Source of the DNA: Nitrospinota bacterium | Lineage (GTDB): Bacteria; Nitrospinota; Nitrospinia; Nitrospinales; VA-1 | Direction: 5' to 3' | DNA length: 46,352 nucleotides | Assembly: GCA_013349585.1 (NCBI GenBank) | Contig: DUZG01000009.1 | Span: forward strand, 1 to 46,352 | Shown: positions 33,159 through 41,836 of the stretch, in pieces | How the letters are laid out: each line of letters opens with the position of its first letter | Numbering within the stretch: the stretch's first letter is position 1 | Position numbers and translations under genes: made by a program | The notes under the pieces: generated by a model | What the model saw: the letters and a program-made list of their open reading frames with translations, nothing else | What the model was told of the DNA's origin: nothing | Databases searched by the model: none

Positions 33159-33745
33159 TAAATTTCAAACCTTGAAAATCTTCTGAGGACAATGTTTTCA
33201 CCTAACAGTGCAATTTTCTGCTTGATTAACTCTTGGACAGTAACATTGGTGTCCTTAACAAAAGGTTGCTCGAGCACACAATTTTCTTCGTAAAATTTTT
33301 CCATTTTTCCAGTAACAATTTTTTCAATGATGTTATCTGGCTTGCCAGATTCTTTTGCCATATGTATAGCGATTTCTTTTTCTTTGTCGAGAATTTCCTG
33401 TGTCACTTCATCTCGTGTTGCAAATCGGGGTTTAGCGGCGGCAATATGCATGGCAATATCACGAACCAATTCTTGGAAGTCCGGCGTGTTGGCAACGAAA
33501 TCGGTTTCGCAATTCAGCTCCACCATTACCCCCAGTTTGTTACCAGCGTGAATATAGGTGCCGACTGAACCATCACCGGTTTGTCTGTCTGATTTTTTAT
33601 CTGCCTTTGCCAATCCCTTTTTACGCAAAAAAGTAATCGCAGTTTCCACATCGCCACTTGTTTCTTTTAACGCAGACTTGCATTCCATAATTCCCGAGCC
33701 AGTTTGAGAGCGCAGCTCCTTAACCATCGCAGCAGTTATTTCCAT
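33158..33745 (-). CDS. tsf: Elongation factor Ts
   Basis: EF-Ts exchanges the GDP on EF-Tu. It has the N-terminal module [44 protein letters not shown] (positions ~7-50) and LNCETDFVA (~78-86). Length is ~195 residues, the short form with one main dimer-type core. I chose ATG 33745, which begins MEITAAMV, over the longer open frame to 33814, because family members start here and AAGGA lies about 10 bases upstream. Confidence 0.95.
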   Translation of the reverse strand: MEITAAMVKELRSQTGSGIMECKSALKETSGDVETAITFLRKKGLAKADKKSDRQTGDGSVGTYIHAGNKLGVMVELNCETDFVANTPDFQELVRDIAMHIAAAKPRFATRDEVTQEILDKEKEIAIHMAKESGKPDNIIEKIVTGKMEKFYEENCVLEQPFVKDTNVTVQELIKQKIALLGENIVLRRFSRFEI

Positions 33746-33909
33746 TCCCTTTACATCCTTACAAAAAAGTTGATCGTGAAAACAATAGAACAAGGCAAAT
33801 TGCTTTGCTTGCAAATTTATTTTGAGTTACTCCGGTTGGCTATTCCGCAGAGGCAAGACTCTGTCAGAATAGTTCCAGCCTGATGTTTTAAGCTCAGATT
33901 TAATTCGGG

Positions 33910-34707
33910 TCAGGCAGGCACTACAGTTTCGCTTTTGCCCTTATCGTCTGGAGCTCCAGGTTTTTCTGTAGCCTTACTGGGGCTTGGTTTTGCTTCAGCC
34001 TTTTCTTTTTCCTGGTTGACTTTTCTCATCTCTTGACCTTCCAGATAGACATCGGCGATTCTTTGGGCGAACAGTTTGATTGATCGCATAGCATCGTCAT
34101 TTGCTGGAATCGGGAAGTCAATACCATCCGGATCAGAATTCGTATCGACCATGGCGATAATTTTAATACCTAATTTTTTTCCTTCCGCCAAGGCAATCTT
34201 TTCTTTTTTGGTATCAACGATAAACAGAACATCGGGTAAATCTTTCATCGTTTTAATGCCACCAAAAAATTTATTCAGCTTGACAATTTCTTTGCGTAAA
34301 TCCAGCGCTTCCTTTTTATGCAAGCGATCAAACTGATTGTCCGCGTCCATTTTTTCCAATTCGAGCAATCGTGCGATGCTTTTCTTAATTGTGGCGAAAT
34401 TAGTAAGAGTTCCCCCCAACCATCTCTGGTTGATATAATACATTCCGCATCGCGATGCTTCGTCGGCAATCAATTCCTGCGCTTGTTTTTTCGTTGCGAC
34501 GAAAAGGATTTTTTTACCCGAACGGGCGCTGTCTCTGATATACTTTTCAGCTGCTTGAAAACCGGTGAGGGTTTTTTGTAAATCGATAATATAAATCCCG
34601 CTACGCGCTCCATATATATAAGGTTTCATTTTGGGGTTCCACCGGTTAGTCTGATGACCAAAATGTACACCGGACTCAAGTAAGCTTTTCATTGTAATTT
34701 CAGACAT
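33910..34707 (-). CDS. rpsB: 30S ribosomal protein S2
   Basis: S2 is a late-assembling protein of the small subunit. It shows [35 protein letters not shown] (positions ~9-43), [12 protein letters not shown] (~69-80), [14 protein letters not shown] (~92-105) and [26 protein letters not shown] (positions ~190-215). A tail rich in Lys, Glu, Ala and Pro extends it to 265 residues. It is the first gene of the operon to tsf, pyrH, frr, uppS, cdsA and dxr. The 164-base gap to tsf holds no gene. Confidence 0.97.
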   Translation of the reverse strand: MSEITMKSLLESGVHFGHQTNRWNPKMKPYIYGARSGIYIIDLQKTLTGFQAAEKYIRDSARSGKKILFVATKKQAQELIADEASRCGMYYINQRWLGGTLTNFATIKKSIARLLELEKMDADNQFDRLHKKEALDLRKEIVKLNKFFGGIKTMKDLPDVLFIVDTKKEKIALAEGKKLGIKIIAMVDTNSDPDGIDFPIPANDDAMRSIKLFAQRIADVYLEGQEMRKVNQEKEKAEAKPSPSKATEKPGAPDDKGKSETVVPA

Positions 34708-35008
34708 TCTATCTCCTTAAATTTGAATGGGTTATACCACCGCCCCCATCGACTCGCATCAGGAACCCGCAGGCCACCCCTGATTTGATCCGGAAACGTG
34801 CGTTATTGAATTTTCTGGAATTCTTCCCCTAAAGGAAGCCAAATTGTGGCTTAGACTAACATATTCAAGCTGGGGTGACAATATGCAACCTGCCAAATAT
34901 GAGCATAAATGCAGGTTTTTCGTTGTTTTTTAGCTTTGCAACAGCTGTTGCCTTTAAATTGGATAGAAGGCACTCGCTTTTTTTAAGTTTCTAAATCTGC
35001 TACCTTTT
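34708..35008 (-). promoter_or_regulatory. rpsB leader and promoter region with a perfect palindrome
   Basis: About 300 bases separate rpsB from the divergent GT9 gene, and no gene is visible. On the minus strand AAGGAG lies 5-6 bases before the rpsB ATG. Upstream is a GC-rich stretch (34740-34790) able to fold, then TTGTCA with TAGTCT 17 bases further as a weak promoter candidate near 34860. At 34938-34951 is a perfect 14-base palindrome, GCAACAGCTGTTGC. S2 genes often have autoregulatory leaders; that this is one is inference. Confidence 0.4.
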
Positions 35009-35056
35009 GTGCCAGATTATAATCCATTCGATTTTTCAATTGGTTTTTTAATTTTT

Positions 35057-36037
35057 ATGGCCTTTCAAAATATTTTAATAGTCAGTACAACAGGGATGGG
35101 AGATTGCCTGTGGGGAACTCCTGGGATCAGAGAATTAAAAAAAGCCTTTCCTGATGCTGAAATCGATTTGATCGTTAAAAAAGATTGGCTGGATCTTTTT
35201 AAGCACAATCCTCATTTGAAAAATGTTTACCCCTATCAGAGCAGATGGTATGCGCAAATTCTTTTAGGCCTCAAACTCCTGTTTAAACCGAAGTATTCCC
35301 ACATTTATGTTTTCCATGCGAATAACGATTTTGGCAGAATAAAATTTTTCCTCAAATCATCACCCCTTTGGAATCATCAGGGCCATAAATGGTGTCCCGA
35401 TCAATTCAATGTTAAATTGGTGAGCTGTCCTTCTAATGAAAAAAATCTCCATGCCATCGAACGCAGACTTTTGATGCTGAAGGAGATGAATGTTGAACTT
35501 GAGAATCCTCAGATGGAATTATTTTTCAGCGATTCGGAAATCAGTGCGTTTGCAAATTACACCGATAAGAATGGATTAAAACCCCCTTTCGTGGTTTGCC
35601 ATATAGGTGCTAGTTCAGCAGATCGACTATGGGAATCGAAAAATTTTTGCAAATTGGCAAACTTGATATTGAAAGAAACTTCTTTAAATATTGTTTTTGG
35701 TGGAAATAAAAAAGAATTGGGAATATTAAAAGCACTCGACCTTCCAGACAGCAATAGAATATTTTTTGCTTTTGACATGTCTATCATTAATTACGCTTAT
35801 CTGTTGAGTCAGGCGATCTTACTGGTTTCAAATAATACAGGCCCCATGCATATTGGCTATGCAGTCAATACACCTACTATCGGAATTTTTCAGCATGTGG
35901 GTAACGGCCGTCCCGATCTAGTCGGTCCTTTTAAGCTCGACAAAACATTTTACCCCGTCGTAAGTTATTTAGATGGTGCTACAAGTGTTGAAGAAGTCTG
36001 GGGGAAGTTTCAAGCTATCTATCAGGCAACAGAGTAA
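35057..36037 (+). CDS. Family 9 glycosyltransferase (heptosyltransferase-like)
   Basis: This ADP-heptose:LPS heptosyltransferase-type enzyme is ~326 residues long. The N-terminal part shows ILIVSTTGMGDCLWGTPGIRELKKAFPDAEIDLIV (positions ~5-39). The C-terminal sugar-nucleotide domain has CHIGASSADRLWESKNF (~182-198) and VSNNTGPMHIGYAVNTPTIGIF (~256-277), the GT9 TGPMHxAxA-type motif. It would add a heptose or related sugar to lipid A core. I prefer ATG 35057 over GTG 35009, because family members begin just before ILIV; neither has a strong ribosome site. It is a single gene between rpsB (divergent) and pfkA (convergent). Confidence 0.85.
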   Translation: MAFQNILIVSTTGMGDCLWGTPGIRELKKAFPDAEIDLIVKKDWLDLFKHNPHLKNVYPYQSRWYAQILLGLKLLFKPKYSHIYVFHANNDFGRIKFFLKSSPLWNHQGHKWCPDQFNVKLVSCPSNEKNLHAIERRLLMLKEMNVELENPQMELFFSDSEISAFANYTDKNGLKPPFVVCHIGASSADRLWESKNFCKLANLILKETSLNIVFGGNKKELGILKALDLPDSNRIFFAFDMSIINYAYLLSQAILLVSNNTGPMHIGYAVNTPTIGIFQHVGNGRPDLVGPFKLDKTFYPVVSYLDGATSVEEVWGKFQAIYQATE

Positions 36038-36141
36038 GGCAGAAAACCTGAAGCTCTAGTCAATTAATAGAGAGCACGAGAAGAGAATTTTCAAAAATCC
36101 TTCCAGAAGTTTGAGAGTCTTTGTTTTGTAGAATACGAGAT

Positions 36142-36158
36142 TGACCTATCTATAGATA
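36142..36158 (-). repeat. 3'-end motif core and palindrome after pfkA
   Basis: GATAGGTCA (minus strand) occurs about 20 bases after the pfkA stop and adjoins TATCTATAGATA, a perfect 12-base palindrome (36147-36158). Only the ATAGGTC core is shared with the other copies. Confidence 0.35.
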
Positions 36159-36171
36159 ACTCGCGGCGGAG

Positions 36172-37266
36172 CTAGCGGCCCAAACAAACGCCTATCGATT
36201 CTGCGGTGCGAATCAATTGAGAATCGAGTGGAACCTTACGTACAATTCCCGCCAAAGACTTTAGGGGCAAGAGAATAATTTCACGGCCCTGCAATGCCAC
36301 CATGTTTCCGAATTTTTCTTCGGCTGCGGCTTGTACCGCTTCCGTCCCAAGCCGGGTTCCCAAAACACGGTCAAACGCTAACGGAGTTCCGCCTCTTTGG
36401 GTATGCCCTAAAACCGTGCACCTCACCTCCAGACCGATTCGATCCCCAATTTCACGAGCAACGTAATAGCCCACCCCACCTAGCTGGGCTACACCTTGTA
36501 GGCGATCGGAAGCTATTTCGCTAGTTATGGCATCTTTGCCAGTTTCTTTAGCTCCTTCAGCTACCACTATTATGCTGAAAGGACTTCCTCCTTCTATTCG
36601 CAAATGAATTTTTTCCAGAACTTTTTCGAGCTGGTAAGGGATTTCTGGAATCAGGATGGTGTGCGCTCTCCCGGCAAGTCCTGCTTCTAGTGCAATCCAC
36701 CCCGCATCCCGGCCCATTACTTCCAAGATCATCACTCGCTGATGGCTTTCTCCTGTGGTATGCAACCGATCTAAAGCATCGCAGGCAACTTGCACCGCGG
36801 TTTGATAACCGAACGTGTAATCGGTTCCTACCAGATCGTTGTCAATGGTTTTGGGAATGCCGATGACAGGAAAACCCAACTCACAAAACCGATGTGCAAG
36901 TTGCAGAGTACCGTCTCCCCCCACAACAAAAAGGCAATCTAACTTTAGATTATTAAAGTTTTCTATAGTTTGTTTGGAGTAATCTCGGGTGGTGACACGA
37001 CCTTCTTTGTCAAACTCTCGGTATTTGAAGGGATGCCCTTTGTTGGTCGTCCCGAGAATGGTACCGCCTAAAGGCAAGATTCCTTTTGTGTCCTCTATGC
37101 CGAGCATCCGATGACGATCAAAAATTAATCCATCAAAGCCATCTTCAATACCTATTACTTCGGCTTCATGTTCGATGATTGCTGATCGTGTAACAGCGCG
37201 AATGACAGCATTAAGACCGGAACAATCGCCTCCGCCTGTAAGTATGCCGACACGTTTTAATCCCAT
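36172..37266 (-). CDS. pfkA: 6-phosphofructokinase, group III type
   Basis: The enzyme phosphorylates fructose 6-phosphate to the 1,6-bisphosphate. The 364 residues show GILTGGGDCSGLNAVIR (~7-23), VVGGDGTLQLAH (~114-125), GIPKTIDNDLVGTDYTFGY (~136-154, catalytic Asp) and MGRDAGWIAL (positions ~183-192). Pyrophosphate-using enzymes have Asp in place of the Gly in GGDGT, so Gly here points to ATP. The Lys of PKTIDND (Gly in E. coli PfkA) is typical of group III and pyrophosphate types. ATP use is therefore likely but not certain, notable because a pyrophosphate-driven pump is also encoded here. rimO lies 7 bases upstream. Confidence 0.93.
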   Translation of the reverse strand: MGLKRVGILTGGGDCSGLNAVIRAVTRSAIIEHEAEVIGIEDGFDGLIFDRHRMLGIEDTKGILPLGGTILGTTNKGHPFKYREFDKEGRVTTRDYSKQTIENFNNLKLDCLFVVGGDGTLQLAHRFCELGFPVIGIPKTIDNDLVGTDYTFGYQTAVQVACDALDRLHTTGESHQRVMILEVMGRDAGWIALEAGLAGRAHTILIPEIPYQLEKVLEKIHLRIEGGSPFSIIVVAEGAKETGKDAITSEIASDRLQGVAQLGGVGYYVAREIGDRIGLEVRCTVLGHTQRGGTPLAFDRVLGTRLGTEAVQAAAEEKFGNMVALQGREIILLPLKSLAGIVRKVPLDSQLIRTAESIGVCLGR

Positions 37267-37273
37267 AAGTGGT

Positions 37274-38620
37274 TTATTCGGTCAATTCAATGGGTTGCGA
37301 AATGGGTTCGGCAACCAGATCGTAATCTGCCGCTGCATTGATACGAACGGGAATTATCTCACCTGGTTCGGCTTCGCATTTTTCCAGAATAACCTGACCG
37401 TCTATATCGGGAGCCTGAGAGGCTAACCTACCCGTCATTATATAATTTTCCTGAGCATCGAACCCTTCAACAAGCACCGATTTAATTTGCCCGACTTTTT
37501 CCTGATTTTTTCGTAACGCAATTTCTTTTTGAAATTCCATCAGAATATTTTTTCTTTCTTTTTTAACTTCCTCAGGAACACGACCGGGATAATCGAAAGC
37601 AGTGGTTCCTTCTTCATCGGAGTAAGTAAAAATACCTACATGATCAAATTGCATTTCGCAAATAAAGCGCAGCATATGTTTGAAATGCTCATCTGTTTCT
37701 CCGGGGAAGCCAGTGATGAAAGTGGTGCGCAAAGCAACTTCAGGAATTTTTAAACGCAGTTCATCAATCATTTTACGGACACCGCCTTCGGTTTCCTGAC
37801 GTTTCATGCTTTTCAACATTTCATCATGCGTATGCTGTAGAGGAACATCAATATAGCGACACACTTTTTCCTCTGAGGCGATGTAGTCAATGACATCTGA
37901 GTTGAGAAAGGTCGGGTAACAATATAAAAGCCGCATCCATTCAACACCATCAATCTTAGCCATGCCCTTTAACAATCTCGCCAAACCATCTTTCATGGCC
38001 AGATCGAAACCATACATTGTTGTGTCTTGAGAAATTATGTTGAACTCTTTGACTCCCCTTTGGGCTAGATTTGCTGCTTCTGCCAAAATGGATTCGGGTG
38101 ACCGACTACGCATCGGGCCGCGCATTTTAGGGATGATGCAGAACGCACAACGGTTGGAACAACCCTCTGCAATCTTTAAATAAGCCGTGTAAAAAGCGGT
38201 GGTCAGCAACCGATCGGTATAAGACTCATAGTATTCAGCAGGCGTCGCCACATGGTTACGGTTATCAAAATCACCCTCTTCAAGAATATTTTTTAGAAGC
38301 GGGTATTGCCCAACCCCCAGCATATGATCGATTTCGGGAATTTCATCAAGCAGTTCTTGGGTATGACGCTCTGCCAGACAACCTGTCACAATCAGCTTTT
38401 GACATTTTCCATCGATTTTTTTCCGAGCCATCTCAAGAATCGCATCGATCGATTCTTTTTTTGCGGATTCAATGAATCCACAGGTATTAACAATTATTAT
38501 CTCAGCATCATCTTCATCGGGGGTAAGGTCATACCCTGAAGTAACGAGATCACCCAATACTCGTTCGGAATCAACAGTATTTTTTGGGCACCCCAAACTA
38601 ACCATTCCAACTTTTTTCAT
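37274..38620 (-). CDS. rimO: Ribosomal protein S12 methylthiotransferase
   Basis: RimO is a radical-SAM enzyme that adds a methylthio group to an Asp of protein S12. It has 448 residues. The N-terminal UPF0004 domain has cysteines in SLGCPKNTVDSE (~8-19), NTCGFIESAKKE (~45-56) and VTGCLAERH (~78-86). The radical-SAM motif is CSNRCAFC (~154-161) with IPKMRGPMRSR. A C-terminal TRAM domain contains VLVEGFDAQENYIMTGRLASQAPDIDG. The SLGCPKNxVDSE wording separates it from MiaB. Confidence 0.95.
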   Translation of the reverse strand: MKKVGMVSLGCPKNTVDSERVLGDLVTSGYDLTPDEDDAEIIIVNTCGFIESAKKESIDAILEMARKKIDGKCQKLIVTGCLAERHTQELLDEIPEIDHMLGVGQYPLLKNILEEGDFDNRNHVATPAEYYESYTDRLLTTAFYTAYLKIAEGCSNRCAFCIIPKMRGPMRSRSPESILAEAANLAQRGVKEFNIISQDTTMYGFDLAMKDGLARLLKGMAKIDGVEWMRLLYCYPTFLNSDVIDYIASEEKVCRYIDVPLQHTHDEMLKSMKRQETEGGVRKMIDELRLKIPEVALRTTFITGFPGETDEHFKHMLRFICEMQFDHVGIFTYSDEEGTTAFDYPGRVPEEVKKERKNILMEFQKEIALRKNQEKVGQIKSVLVEGFDAQENYIMTGRLASQAPDIDGQVILEKCEAEPGEIIPVRINAAADYDLVAEPISQPIELTE

Positions 38621-38659
38621 AATTTTTCGTTTCTCATAAAATAAATTTAAGATCGATAA

Positions 38660-39265
38660 TCAATCCGTTTCTTTTAATTTTTTTTCCATTCGTCGGACCA
38701 AGTCTTTAAAATCTTTTTTCTTTAGGATCTTATAAAATTGGCTCCGCAAATTATTGCGCATACTGACACCATCAAGAATAACATCCACAACCTGCCAGTT
38801 TTCTGCAGACTGTTTCATTCTAAAATCTATGTCTACTTCACCTTCTTTTTCATGTATGACGGTCAAGGGTATCAGCATCATATCTTTTTTTCTTTTTGGA
38901 TTCCCATAAACCATATCCAAGTTCGCAAAAAACTTTGCAGAGCTTGGAAAAGCGACATGGACAAACAAATTCCCCAGCAATGTTTGAAATTGCTTCTGTT
39001 GTTCCTCGCTATGTTTTGACCAATATTTTCCCAGAGCCTTCTCGCTGATTTCTGGCACCATTAAGACGCTCAATGCGATATCAGAATGCTTTTCGTTTTC
39101 CGCTTTTTCAAAATCTGACAAACTTTCTTTTTTAACAATTTGTTTGATTTCGCCTAAAAGCTTTTTAACGGCAAACTCTGGACTCTTATTATTCGAATCA
39201 GCTGAAGCCGAGACCGTTAAAACAAAGAGTGCGATAGTAAAAGCAATTGTAATTAGATTACTCAT
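38660..39265 (-). CDS. MlaC-family phospholipid-binding protein
   Basis: This 201-residue exported protein has a signal peptide (ITIAFTIALFVLTVSASA, ~6-23) and the Ttg2D/MlaC domain: SVLMVPEISEKALGKYWSKHSEEQQKQFQTLLGNLF (positions ~67-102), then KEGEVDIDFRMKQSAENWQVVDVILDGVSMRNNLRSQFYKIL (positions ~140-182). MlaC shuttles phospholipids between the MlaFEDB complex and the outer membrane. The other Mla genes are not present in the window, so the symbol is left open. It is transcribed towards rimO with 39 bases between. Confidence 0.85.
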   Translation of the reverse strand: MSNLITIAFTIALFVLTVSASADSNNKSPEFAVKKLLGEIKQIVKKESLSDFEKAENEKHSDIALSVLMVPEISEKALGKYWSKHSEEQQKQFQTLLGNLFVHVAFPSSAKFFANLDMVYGNPKRKKDMMLIPLTVIHEKEGEVDIDFRMKQSAENWQVVDVILDGVSMRNNLRSQFYKILKKKDFKDLVRRMEKKLKETD

Positions 39266-39365
39266 TTATATGATACATTTTAAAGGTATTAAAATATTGT
39301 CTTCCCTGCTGTGGAAATCAATTTTTTTCTAAAATCGTATTTCCTAATTATAACGTAATTCCGCG

Positions 39366-40091
39366 ATGTATTTAATTGCCTTTTTCCTGATTTTGATTTT
39401 TGGTGGTCCCGTTGCCTCGGCGCAAAATTCAACAACATTGGCTGAAATTGATACCCAGCACGAAAAGAGCCAATTGCAAACCGAGTATCAGAATATTGCT
39501 TCGCAGATAGAAAACGTCTTAGCGGACAATCCCAATCAGTATCAATGGCATTGGCGGCAAGCCCGAACCCAATATTCTTTAGCCAAAAAAGCGGGCGAAT
39601 CGAAAAGTAATCACTATGACTTATGTATTTTTCATAGTTCCCGGGCTATTGAATTGCATCCCGATTCTGCCATCAGCTATTTTTATAGAGGCCTTTGTCG
39701 TGGCAAACAGGCGGAACTGAAGGGTATCTGGGCCAGCTTGGGGATTATTGAGCCTTTTCAGGAAGACATGAAAAAAGCCGTGGAATTGGACCCAAAAGTC
39801 AATCATGCCGGGCCTCATCGGGCTTTAGGGAAATTATATCTTGAACTGCCGTTTTTTCTGGGTGGGGATTCCAATAAATCGATATTTCATTTTAAAGAGG
39901 CCGTTCGATTGGCGCCAGACTACGCAGAAAATCATTTGGGACTGGCACAGGTTCTTGTCAAAAAAAATAATTCCACTCCAGCTCGAGAATCTCTTCACAA
40001 ACTGATACAACTTACAGATAGTACGCAGGATGAAAAACTTCTTTCTCTCAGAAAAGAGGGAATGGAATTATTGGAAAACTTATCTCCTTAG
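39366..40091 (+). CDS. Exported TPR-repeat protein
   Basis: This 241-residue protein has a signal peptide (MYLIAFFLILIFGGPVASAQ, cleavage after ASA). The rest is helical and TPR-like: HSSRAIELHPDSAISYFYRGLCRGKQAELKGIWASLG, DMKKAVELDPKVNHAGPHRALGKLYLELP and HFKEAVRLAPDYAENHLGLAQVLVKK. It is periplasmic by prediction. It ends 10 bases before the true recN start, so the two may be cotranscribed, although their functions do not obviously relate. The substrate or partner is unknown. Confidence 0.8.
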   Translation: MYLIAFFLILIFGGPVASAQNSTTLAEIDTQHEKSQLQTEYQNIASQIENVLADNPNQYQWHWRQARTQYSLAKKAGESKSNHYDLCIFHSSRAIELHPDSAISYFYRGLCRGKQAELKGIWASLGIIEPFQEDMKKAVELDPKVNHAGPHRALGKLYLELPFFLGGDSNKSIFHFKEAVRLAPDYAENHLGLAQVLVKKNNSTPARESLHKLIQLTDSTQDEKLLSLRKEGMELLENLSP

Positions 40092-40101
40092 AAAAACCAC
40101 T

Positions 40102-41799
40102 ATGCTAAAAGAAATTAGAATTCAGAATTTCGCAATTATTGAAACCCTTGTGGTGAATTTTGAAAAAGGACTGAATGTTCTGACCGGTGAAACTGGAGCG
40201 GGAAAGTCCATTATTATCGACGCACTAAATTTATTAGTGGGCGGCAGGGCCGATACAGATTCTATTCGTACCGGCGAAGCCACCGCGTTGGTCGAAGGTA
40301 TTTTCCAAGTATCCGATGTAGAAACTCTGGCAATGGTACAGGAGATTGGGATTGAATCGGATGACGGCGAGATCCATATAAAAAGACAGGTATCCAATTC
40401 AGGGAAAAACCGCTGTTTCCTTAACGACAGTCAGATCACCGTTAACACCCTAGCAAAACTAGGCGATCGGTTGGTGGACCTGCATGGGCAACACGACCAT
40501 CAGGCACTTCTGCATCCAGAAATTCATGTTGAATTGCTCGATTTGTTTGGCAAATCCAAACAAAGCCTCGATAAATTTGCCAAAGAGTTTGCAGATTACC
40601 AAGGGCAGGTAAAAAAACTAAAATCCTTAAATATCGATGAGCAGGAGCGTTTGCAAAGGGAAGAGTTTTTTGGGTTCCAAATCTCAGAGATCAATGCCGC
40701 AAACCTTTCGAAAGATGAGGAAGAGGAAATCAAGGCGGAAAAGAATAAACTCCGTCACGCCGAAAAAATTCGCTCGGCTCTACAGCAGAGCCAGATTTTA
40801 TTGTCAGAGCAAAGCGGTTCCATTTTGGAAAACCTGCGGCAGATATTAAAAGATCTCGAACCTTTAATTGAGCTTGATAAAGACCTGCAAGCACCTTTTG
40901 AACGGTCGCAGTCTGCTTTTTATGAGTTGGAAGAGGTAGAAGATGCCTTGAGGTCGCATGACCGTACCCTGGAGTTTAACCCGGGTCGACTGGAAGAAAT
41001 AGAAGATCGATTGGCTGAGATCACGGGACTCAAAAGAAAATATGGCAACGATGTTTCAGAGATACTTAAAAAACGCGACCAGTTCGCCGCCGAGCTGGAA
41101 CAATTGGCGGGCAATGAAGAAAATATGAAATCCCTTGTCGCGGAAATAAAGAAGAAAGAAACAGCTGTTGCAACACTTGCTGTCGCTTTAGCCGACAAAC
41201 GTGAGGCTGGAGCAAAATCTCTCAAGGCAGGTGTCGAAAAAGAATTAAAAGAATTGCATATGAATGGCGTACGTTTTGGAGTTCGATTTAATTACCTGCC
41301 AGACCCTAAAGGGTTTGTTGAGTACCGCAAAGAAAAAATAAAACCCACATCTCTGGGTCTAGGCACTCTGGAGTTTTTATTCTCCCCGAATCCGGGAGAA
41401 GACCTGCGTCCTCTCGCGAAGATAGCTTCTGGCGGAGAGCTATCGCGCATCATGCTTGCTTTAAAATCTATTCTTAATGAGCAAGATACGATTCCTGTGA
41501 TGATTTTCGATGAAGTAGATGCAGGAATCGGTGGTCGCGTTGCAGAAAAGGTCGGTGAAAAACTTAAAAAGGTTGCCAAAACCAAGCAGGTATTTTGCAT
41601 TACTCACCTTCCACAAATTGCTGGGATGGCATCCTCTCATTACCGTGTCGAAAAACAGGTTCAAGGAAAACGCACTCGGTCTGGAATCCGGCAACTTGAA
41701 TTTGAAGAACGTGTGGAAGAGTTGGCTAGAATGTCGAGCGGAGAAAAAATTACCGAAGCGTCGTTAAAACACGCTCGGGAATTAATTTTGGGAGACTAA
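40102..41799 (+). CDS. recN: DNA repair protein RecN
   Basis: RecN is an SMC-like ATPase that acts at double-strand breaks. The ~565 residues show LKEIRIQNFAIIETLVVNFEKGLNVLTGETGAGKS (positions ~2-36, Walker A GETGAGKS), a coiled-coil centre (~150-370), the signature KIASGGELSRIMLALKS (~441-457) and Walker B PVMIFDEVDAGIGGRVAEKVG (positions ~467-487). I chose ATG 40102, as MLKEIRIQNF is the family's start; the longer open frame begins inside the TPR gene. It precedes the yjbQ-family gene by 37 bases. Confidence 0.95.
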   Translation: MLKEIRIQNFAIIETLVVNFEKGLNVLTGETGAGKSIIIDALNLLVGGRADTDSIRTGEATALVEGIFQVSDVETLAMVQEIGIESDDGEIHIKRQVSNSGKNRCFLNDSQITVNTLAKLGDRLVDLHGQHDHQALLHPEIHVELLDLFGKSKQSLDKFAKEFADYQGQVKKLKSLNIDEQERLQREEFFGFQISEINAANLSKDEEEEIKAEKNKLRHAEKIRSALQQSQILLSEQSGSILENLRQILKDLEPLIELDKDLQAPFERSQSAFYELEEVEDALRSHDRTLEFNPGRLEEIEDRLAEITGLKRKYGNDVSEILKKRDQFAAELEQLAGNEENMKSLVAEIKKKETAVATLAVALADKREAGAKSLKAGVEKELKELHMNGVRFGVRFNYLPDPKGFVEYRKEKIKPTSLGLGTLEFLFSPNPGEDLRPLAKIASGGELSRIMLALKSILNEQDTIPVMIFDEVDAGIGGRVAEKVGEKLKKVAKTKQVFCITHLPQIAGMASSHYRVEKQVQGKRTRSGIRQLEFEERVEELARMSSGEKITEASLKHARELILGD

Positions 41800-41836
41800 C
41801 CTGTGAAAAAAAACCGATAAAGGGAAACGTAATAAT

